In this document: one piece after another, positions 56,456-64,000 of the stretch | How the letters are laid out: every line of letters begins with the position of its first letter | Numbering within the stretch: position 1 is the stretch's first letter | Source of the DNA: Spartinivicinus marinus | Lineage (GTDB): Bacteria > Pseudomonadota > Gammaproteobacteria > Pseudomonadales > Zooshikellaceae | NCBI RefSeq assembly: GCF_026309355.1 | Contig: NZ_JAPJZK010000001.1 | Coordinates: forward strand, 992,001-1,056,000 | Reading direction: 5' to 3' | Length of the DNA: 64,000 nt | Made by a program: the position numbers and the translations under genes | Notes under the pieces: model-generated | What the model was told of the DNA's origin: nothing | What the model saw: the letters and a program-made list of their open reading frames with translations, nothing else | Database searches by the model: none

Positions 56456-57502
56456 TTACTCCTTACCTAGTACTAACTTGGCGACATCACCACGGGTGAA
56501 TGGGGCAACATTCACTGCACCCCCATTAAATTGGAGCAATTTTACCATACTTGCTTTACCTAGCTTAATTTTTATCGGTCCAGCTTGCTTGAGTTCTAAT
56601 TTACTACCTGCCCGATACAAAGCTTTGACTAATGCGTTACCCGTTTGAGCATCTCTCACTTCTGTCCAACAAGGACCATCAAAAGTAATCAGTAAGTGAT
56701 TAACCCCCTCCTCAGTAGCCGTTAAAGCAACTGTAGATTGCTCTGAAGCAACCTCACTATCCAATGATTCAGGTGTATTTTCTGCAACAGCCTCTCCTGC
56801 TTGACGGGTAGCGGTTGATATTTCTTCAGTTTGAGAAGCGGTAGTCTCACTTATTTCTGGCTCTTCCGCTACAGCCAACACCTGAGTTTCCTCTTGCTCA
56901 GGCAAAACTTGTTCGGCGATTGCTTCAGCAACAGCCACCTCTACACTTGGTTTAGTATCAACTGCTTGTTGTTCTTGTTGCTGAGCCTCAGCCAGCACAT
57001 TCACCACTGTCTCCCCTGTTACAGTTTCAACAGTAATTTCATTTTCTTCCAAGTCAGCAGTAGGATTTTCAGTCATTGGCTGATTAACCTCGTTTTGCCA
57101 CCAAACAACCGTTAGTGCCACGAGCCCACCAATCAATAAATAAGTAAACCATTTAAAGACTGGGTGACTGCTTTCATCAGGGGCTTCAACCTCTGTCACT
57201 GAGATTGGTTTATGCTCTTTTGCAGCAGCGCCGGTAAAGCGATCAAATGCCTGAATTACCTGGTTTGGATCCAGGCCAACAAAATCAGCATAACGCCTTA
57301 AATACCCTCGAACGAAGGTTAACCCAGGCAACTTATCAAATGCAGAGCACTCTATTGCCTGAACAAAGTCAACACTGATTTTCAGATTATCAGCAACTTC
57401 ATCTTGCCCAACACCAAGATTCTGCCGTTGCTGAGCTAGCATTTCCCCTGGAGTAATATGATCCTGATATGACTCCAGTGGTTTGATATTTTCACTCTTC
57501 AT
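56456..57502 (-). CDS. rodZ: Cytoskeletal cell-shape protein RodZ
   Basis: Links MreB to the elongation machinery. The 348-residue protein has a cytoplasmic HTH-Xre domain at about residues 18-90 ([40 protein letters not shown]), one transmembrane helix at about 117-135 ([18 protein letters not shown]), a long Glu/Thr/Ala-rich periplasmic linker, and a C-terminal DUF4115 domain at about 265-348 ([16 protein letters not shown]). Its start overlaps the end of pilF by 11 bases, so the two are translationally coupled. Layout and position match RodZ. Confidence 0.95.
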   Translation of the reverse strand: MKSENIKPLESYQDHITPGEMLAQQRQNLGVGQDEVADNLKISVDFVQAIECSAFDKLPGLTFVRGYLRRYADFVGLDPNQVIQAFDRFTGAAAKEHKPISVTEVEAPDESSHPVFKWFTYLLIGGLVALTVVWWQNEVNQPMTENPTADLEENEITVETVTGETVVNVLAEAQQQEQQAVDTKPSVEVAVAEAIAEQVLPEQEETQVLAVAEEPEISETTASQTEEISTATRQAGEAVAENTPESLDSEVASEQSTVALTATEEGVNHLLITFDGPCWTEVRDAQTGNALVKALYRAGSKLELKQAGPIKIKLGKASMVKLLQFNGGAVNVAPFTRGDVAKLVLGKE

Positions 57503-58271
57503 TCGTTAATAAACCCTGGTACTGCTTTAGCTCTTCTGAGCCAGGATACATCTTTTTCAGCATTAAGCCATAACTGGCAACTACATCATTATTTTCAAAG
57601 ACTTTGGCAATTTTCACCCCAAGCCATAAAGAGCGCGCATTTTGGCGGGCTAGTTGTTTAAATCGCTCATAATGGCTCTTTGCTGGTATATATTTTTGCT
57701 CTTGAAAAAGTATGTCAGCCAGCTCAAGGTGAGCCTTATGAAGCCTATTATTTAGTCGAAGTCCTTTTTCAAAGTATTCCTTTGCCTCTTCCTTTTTGCC
57801 CAGTTTAAGCGCTACAAGCCCCATACTTTGATAGGAATAGCTACGTTTAGGGTAATGCACATTAGAGGCTGCCTTATCCAACTGTTTTAATGCTTCTTCA
57901 TAACGACTCTGTGCGTATAAAAAAGCACCATAGTTGTTGTGTACATCAGAGGGCTCATCACTATATCGAATGGCTTTACGAAAACTTTTTTCAGCTAGCT
58001 CATTCTCACCTTCCAGTTGATTAACCATAGCCAGCACGGAATAAGCCTCACCTGAGCGGCTATCATAATCAAGCGCTTTCTCCAGTGGTTTACGTGCTAA
58101 GCCTGCCTGCCCTTCTCGAATATAAGCTTTAGCTAGGCGAATTTGTGCAGTTACAACTTTATCTTCATCAATTTCTTTGCCATTCGGCGCTGTTGTAACA
58201 CAACCCGTTTGCAGGAGAAGCAACATACAACCTAACATTACCCAAATGGTTGTTCTTTTATTAGTCACCAT
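57492..58271 (-). CDS. pilF: Type IV pilus pilotin lipoprotein PilF/PilW
   Basis: Outer-membrane lipoprotein that helps the secretin PilQ reach and assemble in the outer membrane. It has a lipoprotein signal with lipobox LQTGC about 20 residues after ATG 58271. Several TPR repeats follow (EAYSVLAMVNQLEGENELAEKSF, NYGAFLYAQSRYEEALKQLDKA, SMGLVALKLGKKEEAKEYFEKGL, quoted in part). The start is uncertain. I prefer 58271 (MVTNKRTTIW, 259 residues, near the usual 252); a GGGGG stretch lies very close to it and a GTG just after it is possible. The open frame begins at 58349, inside rlmN, without a signal-like start. Confidence 0.9.
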   Translation of the reverse strand: MVTNKRTTIWVMLGCMLLLLQTGCVTTAPNGKEIDEDKVVTAQIRLAKAYIREGQAGLARKPLEKALDYDSRSGEAYSVLAMVNQLEGENELAEKSFRKAIRYSDEPSDVHNNYGAFLYAQSRYEEALKQLDKAASNVHYPKRSYSYQSMGLVALKLGKKEEAKEYFEKGLRLNNRLHKAHLELADILFQEQKYIPAKSHYERFKQLARQNARSLWLGVKIAKVFENNDVVASYGLMLKKMYPGSEELKQYQGLLTNEE

Positions 58272-58308
58272 AGCCCCCATTAGAAACAAAAAAGTAGTTA
58301 GCTGATAA

Positions 58309-59451
58309 TTAAAGTGGTCTAGCTTGTTCTGATGCCAACTGCTTAACATTCAACAACTTATCACGATAGCGCTCACTACGGCGGGTTTTGTCATTCACTT
58401 GCCCCGCCAGCTGCCCACAGGCCGCATCAATATCATCGCCCCGGGTACGCCTTACCGTAGTATTGTAACCTGCATCTAGAAGCTGTTGCTGAAATACCCT
58501 GATGGCGTTATTACTTGGCCTTTGATAATCCGACAAAGCAAACGGATTAAAAGGTATCAAGTTAATTTTACAAGGAATATCTCTTAGCAGCTTAATCAAT
58601 TGTTTAGCATGCTCAGGCTGATCATTAATACCTTTAATTAAAGTATACTCAATTGTAATACGCCGCTTGTCGCTTAATCTTGACATATATTCCATACAAG
58701 TGGGTAGAAGTACTTCAAGGGGGTATTTTTTATTTAGAGGCACCAGCTCATTACGAAGTTCATTATTTGGTGCATGTAACGAAAGTGCTAAAGAGACATC
58801 TGTTACATCGGCTAGTTTTTTCAACGCAGGTACCACACCAGATGTACTTAATGTGACTCGTCGTTTGGAAATACCATAACCCAAGTCATCCATCATAAGG
58901 TTCATGGCATCTACTACATTGTCAAAATTAAGCAGTGGCTCGCCCATTCCCATCATAACAACGTTGGTAACAGCTCTATCCTCTTTATGAGGCACACTGT
59001 TAAATGACTTGGCTGCAATCCATACTTGGCCAATAATTTCTGATGCTGTTAAATCTGAGTTAAAGCCTTGCTTACCTGTTGAGCAAAAACTACAGTCCAA
59101 GGCACAGCCTGCTTGCGAAGAAACACATAAGGTGCCACGACCACGCTCAGGAATAAAAACAGCTTCGACACAACTACCACTAGCAACCCTAACAACCCAC
59201 TTACGCGTTCCATCTTCAGAAAAGTGCTGGCTAACAACTTCTGGCCCTTTAATTTCAGCCAGTTCTGCCAACTTTTCACGGAGTGACTTCCCTAAGTTAG
59301 TCATCTCCTGAAAGTTGTCCACGCCATAATGATGAATCCACTTCATGACTTGAGTTGCTCGAAATTTTTTCTCACCAATCGACTCAAAAAAAGCCTCTAA
59401 TTTAGGCTTGGTTAAACCTAGCAGATTGGTTTTAGCAACAACACTGGTCAT
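58309..59451 (-). CDS. rlmN: Dual-specificity rRNA/tRNA adenine-C2 methyltransferase
   Basis: Radical SAM enzyme that methylates A2503 of 23S rRNA and A37 of some tRNAs. The cluster motif CALDCSFC is at about residues 116-123. [31 protein letters not shown] and a C-terminal [18 protein letters not shown] with the second catalytic Cys follow. I start at ATG 59451 (380 residues) because AAAGG lies about 9 bases upstream; a GTG three codons earlier is possible. It is followed by pilF and preceded by ndk. Confidence 0.97.
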   Translation of the reverse strand: MTSVVAKTNLLGLTKPKLEAFFESIGEKKFRATQVMKWIHHYGVDNFQEMTNLGKSLREKLAELAEIKGPEVVSQHFSEDGTRKWVVRVASGSCVEAVFIPERGRGTLCVSSQAGCALDCSFCSTGKQGFNSDLTASEIIGQVWIAAKSFNSVPHKEDRAVTNVVMMGMGEPLLNFDNVVDAMNLMMDDLGYGISKRRVTLSTSGVVPALKKLADVTDVSLALSLHAPNNELRNELVPLNKKYPLEVLLPTCMEYMSRLSDKRRITIEYTLIKGINDQPEHAKQLIKLLRDIPCKINLIPFNPFALSDYQRPSNNAIRVFQQQLLDAGYNTTVRRTRGDDIDAACGQLAGQVNDKTRRSERYRDKLLNVKQLASEQARPL

Positions 59452-59564
59452 CTTCTTCACCTTTCAACGCAGACAACATTAACTCACCCTGCTTTTAGAG
59501 CAGTGTTATAAGTGCAAGCAAAAACAAGGCTCCTCTATTTTTGCCTGCACAATAGCTTTAGTTT

Positions 59565-59996
59565 TTAGCGAGTGCGAGGGCAAACTTCTTCATCAGCAAA
59601 GAAATAAGCAACCTCACGGGCTGCTGACTCAGGAGAATCAGAGCCATGCACCGCATTTTCATCAATTGTTTCAGCAAAATCAGCGCGAATAGTACCCGCA
59701 GCCGCTTCTTTAGGGTTAGTCGCACCCATTAAGTCACGATGAGCAATAACAGCATTTTCACCGTCTAAAACAGAAACAACTACAGGGCCAGACGTCATGA
59801 AAGCAACCAAATCTTTAAAGAAAGGGCGCTCTTTGTGCTCAGCATAAAAGCCTTCTGCTTTTTCTTGAGAAAGATGCAACATTTTTGCTGCAACGATTTT
59901 CAAGCCAGCTTGTTCAAAACGACTATAAATTTGGCCAATTACATTTTTAGCAACAGCATCTGGTTTGATAATTGATAAAGTGCGTTCAACAGCCAT
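59565..59996 (-). CDS. ndk: Nucleoside diphosphate kinase
   Basis: Balances nucleoside triphosphate pools. The 143-residue protein starts [18 protein letters not shown] and has the active-site NAVHGSDS with the phosphorylated His117. [15 protein letters not shown] and the C-terminal EVCPRTR are typical. Length is the usual 143. A hairpin at 60037-60063 lies upstream and contains a TATAAT on the minus strand, which may be its -10 element. It lies between rlmN and iscX, as in Pseudomonas. Confidence 0.98.
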   Translation of the reverse strand: MAVERTLSIIKPDAVAKNVIGQIYSRFEQAGLKIVAAKMLHLSQEKAEGFYAEHKERPFFKDLVAFMTSGPVVVSVLDGENAVIAHRDLMGATNPKEAAAGTIRADFAETIDENAVHGSDSPESAAREVAYFFADEEVCPRTR

Positions 59997-60036
59997 TGAT
60001 CACTTCTCCAAGTTAAAAAAGTTATTTTGAATAAAT

Positions 60037-60063
60037 TAAACCCGCGAATTATACGCGGGTTTA
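60037..60063 (-). terminator. Hairpin between iscX and ndk, containing a TATAAT
   Basis: TAAACCCGCG at 60037-60046 pairs with CGCGGGTTTA at 60054-60063 across a 7-base loop. On the minus strand it is followed by ATTTATTC. It could end the isc operon. The loop and stem also spell TATAAT on the minus strand, so a promoter for ndk may overlap it. Confidence 0.65.
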
Positions 60064-60092
60064 GGGAAAATGCACCTGCTAGGGACAGTCTG

Positions 60093-60293
60093 TTAATCAG
60101 CTTCTTCAATCCAGGCCATTTGTATTGCTTCAAGGATTTTTTCACCACAATGGGATGGATCATCATTAAACTCTTCTAAAGCCACCACCCAGTTGCGTAA
60201 GTCAACAAAGTTAACATAACGAGGGTCGACCTCTTCGTGACGCTCAGCCAGCTCAATGGCTATCTCTTGAACATCAGTCCACTTTAAGCTCAT
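60093..60293 (-). CDS. iscX: Fe-S cluster assembly protein IscX
   Basis: Small acidic protein that binds IscS and iron and modulates cluster assembly. The 66-residue protein (E. coli IscX is also 66) reads SLKWTDVQEIAIELAERH, DPRYVNFVDLRNWVVAL and ends MAWIEEAD. I start at ATG 60293 because GAGG lies 8 bases upstream; a GTG three codons earlier is possible. It follows fdx by a few bases, the conserved end of the isc operon. Confidence 0.97.
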   Translation of the reverse strand: MSLKWTDVQEIAIELAERHEEVDPRYVNFVDLRNWVVALEEFNDDPSHCGEKILEAIQMAWIEEAD

Positions 60294-60307
60294 ATCCCTC
60301 ACCTCGC

Positions 60308-60646
60308 CTAATGACGCTCAGAAACCTGATTAATAGTATATTTTGGAATTTCCACCACCAAGTCTTGCTCAGCAACCAAAGCCTGGCAACTTAATCTTGA
60401 CTCAGGTTCCAATCCCCAAGCTTTATCTAGTAGATCATCTTCGAGTTCGTCAGCTTCCTCTAAGGAATCATACCCCTCACGGACAATGACATGACAAGTA
60501 GTGCAAGCACAGGACTTTTCACATGCATGCTCAATTTCTATATCATTGCGTAATGCAACATCACAAATACTTTCTCCCGGATTTGCTTCAACAACAGCAC
60601 CTTCCGGACAAATGGTTTCATGGGGCAGGAAAATCACTTGAGGCAT
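60308..60646 (-). CDS. fdx: ISC system [2Fe-2S] ferredoxin
   Basis: Donates electrons to cluster assembly on IscU. The 112-residue ferredoxin has the adrenodoxin-type ligands Cys42, Cys48 and Cys51 in CEKSCACTTC and Cys87 in SRLSCQA, the same positions as E. coli Fdx. Between them, GYDSLEEADELEDDLLDKAWG matches the family. It begins about 10 bases after hscA and ends close to iscX, in the usual order. Confidence 0.97.
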   Translation of the reverse strand: MPQVIFLPHETICPEGAVVEANPGESICDVALRNDIEIEHACEKSCACTTCHVIVREGYDSLEEADELEDDLLDKAWGLEPESRLSCQALVAEQDLVVEIPKYTINQVSERH

Positions 60647-60656
60647 TATCGGTTAC

Positions 60657-62513
60657 CTAAATACTATCGACTGAGTGGCCTGTTAGGGCTTTTTTGATGG
60701 ACTCATTCATCCGCTTAGCTGCAAATGACTCTGTAAGCTGACTGACTTTTTCTACCTGACTCTTTAACACCAGGTGATCCTTTTCATCTGCTAGCTGCTG
60801 AGTTAAACGTTGAACTTCATCATTAATTGTTTGTAACTCAACATTTGTTAGCAATTTCTCACCATCTTCAGCTATAGCAACACCCACGGCTTCTAGAAGC
60901 CGTTCCGCTTCCACTTGCTGCTCTCGTAGCGCCCTTGCGGCCATATCTTCTGCTGCATGACCAAATGAGTCCTGCAACATATTGCTAATAGACTCATCTG
61001 TTAAACCGTAGGAAGGTTTTACTTGAATACTGCTTTCAACACCACTGGTTAGCTCTTTTGCACTAACACTGAGCAAGCCGTCTGCATCAACCTGAAAAGT
61101 GACACGTACTTTACCTGCACCGGCGGCCATTGGTGGAATACCACGCAAAACAAAGCGGGCAAGAGAGCGATTATCCTGTACCAGCTCTCGCTCACCTTGG
61201 TAAACATGAATCACCATGCCCGTTTGGCCATCTTTGTAGGTAGTAAAATCTTGGGCTTTAGCCACAGGAATCGTGGAGTTTCGATGGATTATTTTTTCCA
61301 TCAAACCACCCATGGTTTCAATTCCTAAAGAAAGAGGAATAACATCCAGCAACAACATGTCATCGCCCGATTTATTACCCACTAATACATCAGCTTGAAT
61401 TGCTGCACCCAGGGCAACTACTTGGTCGGGATCAATATCAATTAATGGTTCTTGGGCAAAAAAGTCTTTTACCTGAGCACGCACAGCCAGCGTGCGGGTA
61501 GAGCCTCCCACCATGACAACTTCATTAATATCAGCTGGCTTTAAGCCGGCATCACGCAAGGTTCGGCGACAGGATTTAATGGTTTGCTGAATCAGGGGGC
61601 TCAGTATTTCAGCTAGTTGCTGCTGACTTAGTATTCCTTGCCAGCCAGCAAATGCCACTGAAACTTGTTGCTGCTTAGCTAATTGTTCTTTTATCTCACA
61701 AGCCGTTGCAAGTAATTGGCGCTGCTGGGCTGCATTAAAATCATTGGCATTGCTTCCCATTTGCTGAAGAATCCAATTCGCAACGACATGATCAAAATCA
61801 TCACCACCTAATGCTGAATTTCCACCTGTAGCGAGCACTTCAAATACACCGCAGTTCAACCGCAAAACTGATATGTCAAAAGTGCCACCACCTAAGTCAT
61901 AAACAGCAATAACACCATCTTTACCTTGATCCAGCCCATAAGCAACTGCTGCTGCAGTAGGCTCATTCAATAGCCTCAACACTTTAATACCTGCTAAAGT
62001 TGCTGCATCCTTCGTTGCCTGTCGCTGAGCTTCATCAAAATAGGCTGGCACAGTAATCACTGCCCCAGTCAGCTCACCTTCTAGAGTCTGCTCAGCACGT
62101 GTTGCCAAAGACTGCAAAATATCAGCTGAAACCTGAACTGGGCTTTTGTCACCTGCGGCAGTTTGAATCAGCGGCATCCCCTCATCACCTTTGAAGTGGT
62201 AAGGCAACACATCACCCAGTGACTTCACATCACTGACGCCTCTTCCCATTAGCCGCTTAACAGATTGAACAGTATTGAATGGATCGATCGTAGCCTGGTC
62301 TTTTGCCAACTGACCAACCAGAAATTGGTCCTGACCATAATAAACCACTGAAGGTAGTACAACCTGCCCCTGCTGATCAGCTAGGGTTTCAGGACTGCCA
62401 CTTTTTACTGTCGCCACTAATGAGTTAGTGGTTCCCAAGTCAATCCCCACTGCCAACTTTCGTTGATGAGGTGCTGGGCTTTCACCGGGTTCTGATATTT
62501 GCAACAAAGCCAT
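60657..62513 (-). CDS. hscA: Fe-S assembly chaperone HscA
   Basis: Hsp70-type chaperone that, with HscB, releases clusters from IscU. The 618-residue protein has the ATPase domain ([62 protein letters not shown]) and a substrate domain that starts near [14 protein letters not shown]. The N-terminal extension before the first motif and the length are typical of HscA instead of DnaK (E. coli HscA is 616). A 134-base gap separates it from hscB, longer than usual but without an obvious terminator. Confidence 0.97.
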   Translation of the reverse strand: MALLQISEPGESPAPHQRKLAVGIDLGTTNSLVATVKSGSPETLADQQGQVVLPSVVYYGQDQFLVGQLAKDQATIDPFNTVQSVKRLMGRGVSDVKSLGDVLPYHFKGDEGMPLIQTAAGDKSPVQVSADILQSLATRAEQTLEGELTGAVITVPAYFDEAQRQATKDAATLAGIKVLRLLNEPTAAAVAYGLDQGKDGVIAVYDLGGGTFDISVLRLNCGVFEVLATGGNSALGGDDFDHVVANWILQQMGSNANDFNAAQQRQLLATACEIKEQLAKQQQVSVAFAGWQGILSQQQLAEILSPLIQQTIKSCRRTLRDAGLKPADINEVVMVGGSTRTLAVRAQVKDFFAQEPLIDIDPDQVVALGAAIQADVLVGNKSGDDMLLLDVIPLSLGIETMGGLMEKIIHRNSTIPVAKAQDFTTYKDGQTGMVIHVYQGERELVQDNRSLARFVLRGIPPMAAGAGKVRVTFQVDADGLLSVSAKELTSGVESSIQVKPSYGLTDESISNMLQDSFGHAAEDMAARALREQQVEAERLLEAVGVAIAEDGEKLLTNVELQTINDEVQRLTQQLADEKDHLVLKSQVEKVSQLTESFAAKRMNESIKKALTGHSVDSI

Positions 62514-62647
62514 GATAAATCTGTATGTCGTCTTAGCACTATTTCTTTAGTTTGCCAGCTTCGAGTAACTAGCCAGCCACATTACAAGTTGCTTGATGAC
62601 TGTAAATCTAAGGAAGTCAAAAGCTCATCAACAACTTAATTAAGCAT

Positions 62648-63199
62648 TCAACTGTCAAGTTCTGCTTCCAGAAGCTCAGCTTCTACCAGTAGCTTATCAA
62701 TAAACAGCATCTGTTTTACTATGGTTTCAGCTTGTTTAAGGGATTGTGGCGACTGTTCCTGCCAAGTTTTTACAAAACGCTGCTGGAGCTGGGTGGATTT
62801 TGCCTCAACGGCTGCCATTAAGTCAGCTATTGCTTCATCGGGATTACTTGCACCTTTCACTTCTTCCAGCTGCTCCCGCCATTCCATCTGCTCCATTAAA
62901 AAGCCTGGATCCATGACAGTATTATTTTCAATATTTAGCTCAATACCTTTTAGCGACAATAGGTAGATCGCTCTTTGGGTGGCACTTTTCAACGTGTTGT
63001 AAGCTTCATTAACATGAGCTGTATATTGAACAGCAAGCCGCTGCTCTCGATCTGAAGCTCCCACAAACCGGTCTGGATGAGTCACTTTTTGGAGCTGTCG
63101 GTAGCGGCTGGCTAAATCGGCAAGATCAAGGTCAAATTGAACAGGAAGGTCAAATAGCTCAAAAAAGCTGGCAGTTAAATCTAAAGCGTTGATCGTCAT
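62648..63199 (-). CDS. hscB: Fe-S assembly co-chaperone HscB
   Basis: J-domain protein that brings IscU to HscA. The 183-residue protein has the J domain with HPD in VTHPDRFVGASD at about residues 37-48. A C-terminal helical bundle follows (EQMEWREQLEEVKGASNPDE, FVKTWQEQSPQSLKQAE). Length is close to E. coli HscB (171). It lies between iscA and hscA in the standard isc order. Confidence 0.96.
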   Translation of the reverse strand: MTINALDLTASFFELFDLPVQFDLDLADLASRYRQLQKVTHPDRFVGASDREQRLAVQYTAHVNEAYNTLKSATQRAIYLLSLKGIELNIENNTVMDPGFLMEQMEWREQLEEVKGASNPDEAIADLMAAVEAKSTQLQQRFVKTWQEQSPQSLKQAETIVKQMLFIDKLLVEAELLEAELDS

Positions 63200-63220
63200 T
63201 GGCTACTTTCAAAAGTCAGA

Positions 63221-63544
63221 TTACACATTAAAGCTTTCGCCGCAGCCACATTCACTGGCGACATTAGGGTTATTAAACTTGAACCCCTCATTCAAGCCTT
63301 CTTTAACAAAGTCGAGCTCGGTACCATCAATATACAGGAGGCTTTTGGGGTCAACGACAACCTTCACCCCTCGACTTTCAAATACCTGATCTTCTGCTGC
63401 CAGCTCATCAACAAACTCAAGTACATAGGCAAGCCCTGAGCAACCGGTGGTTTTAACACCAACCCGGACACCTACACCCTTCTCACGATTACTTAAGTAA
63501 CGGGTCACGTGTTTAGCTGCAGACTCCGTAAGGGTAATTGCCAT
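63221..63544 (-). CDS. iscA: A-type Fe-S scaffold/carrier IscA
   Basis: Carries clusters or iron to client enzymes. The 107-residue protein starts [13 protein letters not shown] and has the three conserved cysteines: one in [14 protein letters not shown] (Cys35) and two in SECGCGESF near residues 99-101. Length and sequence match IscA; it lies between iscU and hscB. Confidence 0.97.
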   Translation of the reverse strand: MAITLTESAAKHVTRYLSNREKGVGVRVGVKTTGCSGLAYVLEFVDELAAEDQVFESRGVKVVVDPKSLLYIDGTELDFVKEGLNEGFKFNNPNVASECGCGESFNV

Positions 63545-63763
63545 AATATTAACACCTTTGTCTTGTCACTATGCTGCCTGCCTTTAATAGGCTGAAAACT
63601 CGCAAATTAAAGCTCAATTCAATTATGCCTAAGTACTTTGCATTGCAGATTTTGCATCATAATAGAAGCATCAGCAGCTAGCTTTCACTCTCAGTAAAAA
63701 CCAAAACTTTCGCTGGGTACTTCCCTACAAAAGCTCTGGTTTTTAATAACACTAGGTTAAGAC

Positions 63764-64000
63764 TTAACTACTACGCTTGTTGCGATAGTCAGTGACTGCA
63801 GCTTTGATTGCATCTTCTGCCAGCACCGAGCAGTGAATTTTCACTGGAGGTAACTCTAGCTCTTCAGCAATATTGGTGTTTTTAATTTGCTCAGCTTCAT
63901 CAATAGTTCTGCCTTTCATCCACTCAGTTACAAGAGAACTAGAAGCGATTGCTGAACCACAGCCATAGGTTTTAAACTTAGCGTCTTCGATAATACCTTC
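63764..64000 (-). CDS. iscU: Fe-S cluster scaffold IscU, C-terminal part (5' end outside window)
   Basis: Scaffold on which IscS and IscA-type proteins build clusters. Only the last 78 residues are inside the window; the start lies beyond 64000. They match E. coli IscU closely: FKTYGCGSAIASSSLVTEWM, IKNTNIAEELELPPVKIHCS and LAEDAIKAAVTDYRNKRSS before the stop. The first contains a cluster-ligand Cys and the second the C-terminal Cys next to the LPPVK motif recognised by HscA. iscR and iscS would be expected to the right. Confidence 0.97.
   Translation of the reverse strand, partial: EGIIEDAKFKTYGCGSAIASSSLVTEWMKGRTIDEAEQIKNTNIAEELELPPVKIHCSVLAEDAIKAAVTDYRNKRSS

Overview
This 64 kb window is a nearly continuous stretch of core chromosome from a gammaproteobacterium. 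The genes have an AT-leaning composition and the spaces between them are AT-rich. The gene order is the one I know from Pseudomonas and related Oceanospirillales-type bacteria: lysS-prfB-recJ-thrC-hom-dsbC-xerD, rplS-trmD-rimM-rpsP-ffh, a CcsA-like gene plus a CorC-like gene, purL/mltF, tadA, guaBA/xseA, and der-bamB-yfgM-hisS-ispG-rodZ-pilF-rlmN-ndk-iscX-fdx-hscA-hscB-iscA-iscU. The low GC, the HDOD proteins and the scattered palindromic repeats would suit a marine Oceanospirillales-like genus. The genus itself is a guess.

Layout. 1-5.3 kb: a valine/isobutyrate degradation cluster (HIBYL-CoA hydrolase cut by the left edge, enoyl-CoA hydratase, acyl-CoA dehydrogenase, mmsA) with a divergent AraC-type regulator. 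5.3-8.3 kb: ung, an HDOD protein, a small membrane protein and a TetR regulator. 8.6-18.2 kb: lysS, prfB (with an intact programmed +1 frameshift), recJ, thrC, hom, dsbC and xerD, all on the minus strand. 18.3-22.5 kb: an accessory block with an alpha/beta hydrolase, a CHAD-domain protein overlapping a ParA-like ATPase gene, and a secreted protein with two CBM21-like repeats. 22.8-26.4 kb: ribosomal and SRP genes. 26.7-31.5 kb: CcsA-like, CorC-like, two NUDIX genes, a DUF3135-like gene and a NIF3/YqfO-like gene that ends inside a palindromic repeat. 31.7-44 kb: purL, mltF, tadA, an HDOD protein with a cyclic-nucleotide-binding-like domain, fumC, folM, an NhaC-type antiporter and dps. 44-45.5 kb: the most unusual part, a frameshifted small membrane-protein reading frame upstream of dps and an unrecognised Asn/Thr-rich protein. 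45.6-64 kb: guaA, guaB, xseA, der through iscU, with iscU cut by the right edge.

How the genes work together. The minus-strand block at the right end links Fe-S cluster assembly (iscU, iscA, hscBA, fdx, iscX) to Fe-S enzymes encoded just downstream (rlmN, ispG). It then runs through cell shape and pilus assembly (rodZ, pilF) to outer-membrane biogenesis (bamB, yfgM) and ribosome assembly (der). hom-thrC forms a threonine biosynthesis pair, guaBA makes GMP, and purL supplies IMP upstream of it. The left cluster takes isobutyryl-CoA to propionyl-CoA.

Main points for a second look: the CHAD-ParA pair as a possible polyphosphate-granule positioning module; the orphan protein at 44782-45501; the broken reading frame upstream of dps; the tandem CBM21-like protein; the nested palindromic elements at 31051-31178 and 40878-41029; and a candidate Fur site upstream of fumC. 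I saw no tRNA, rRNA, CRISPR array, intact insertion sequence or prophage.
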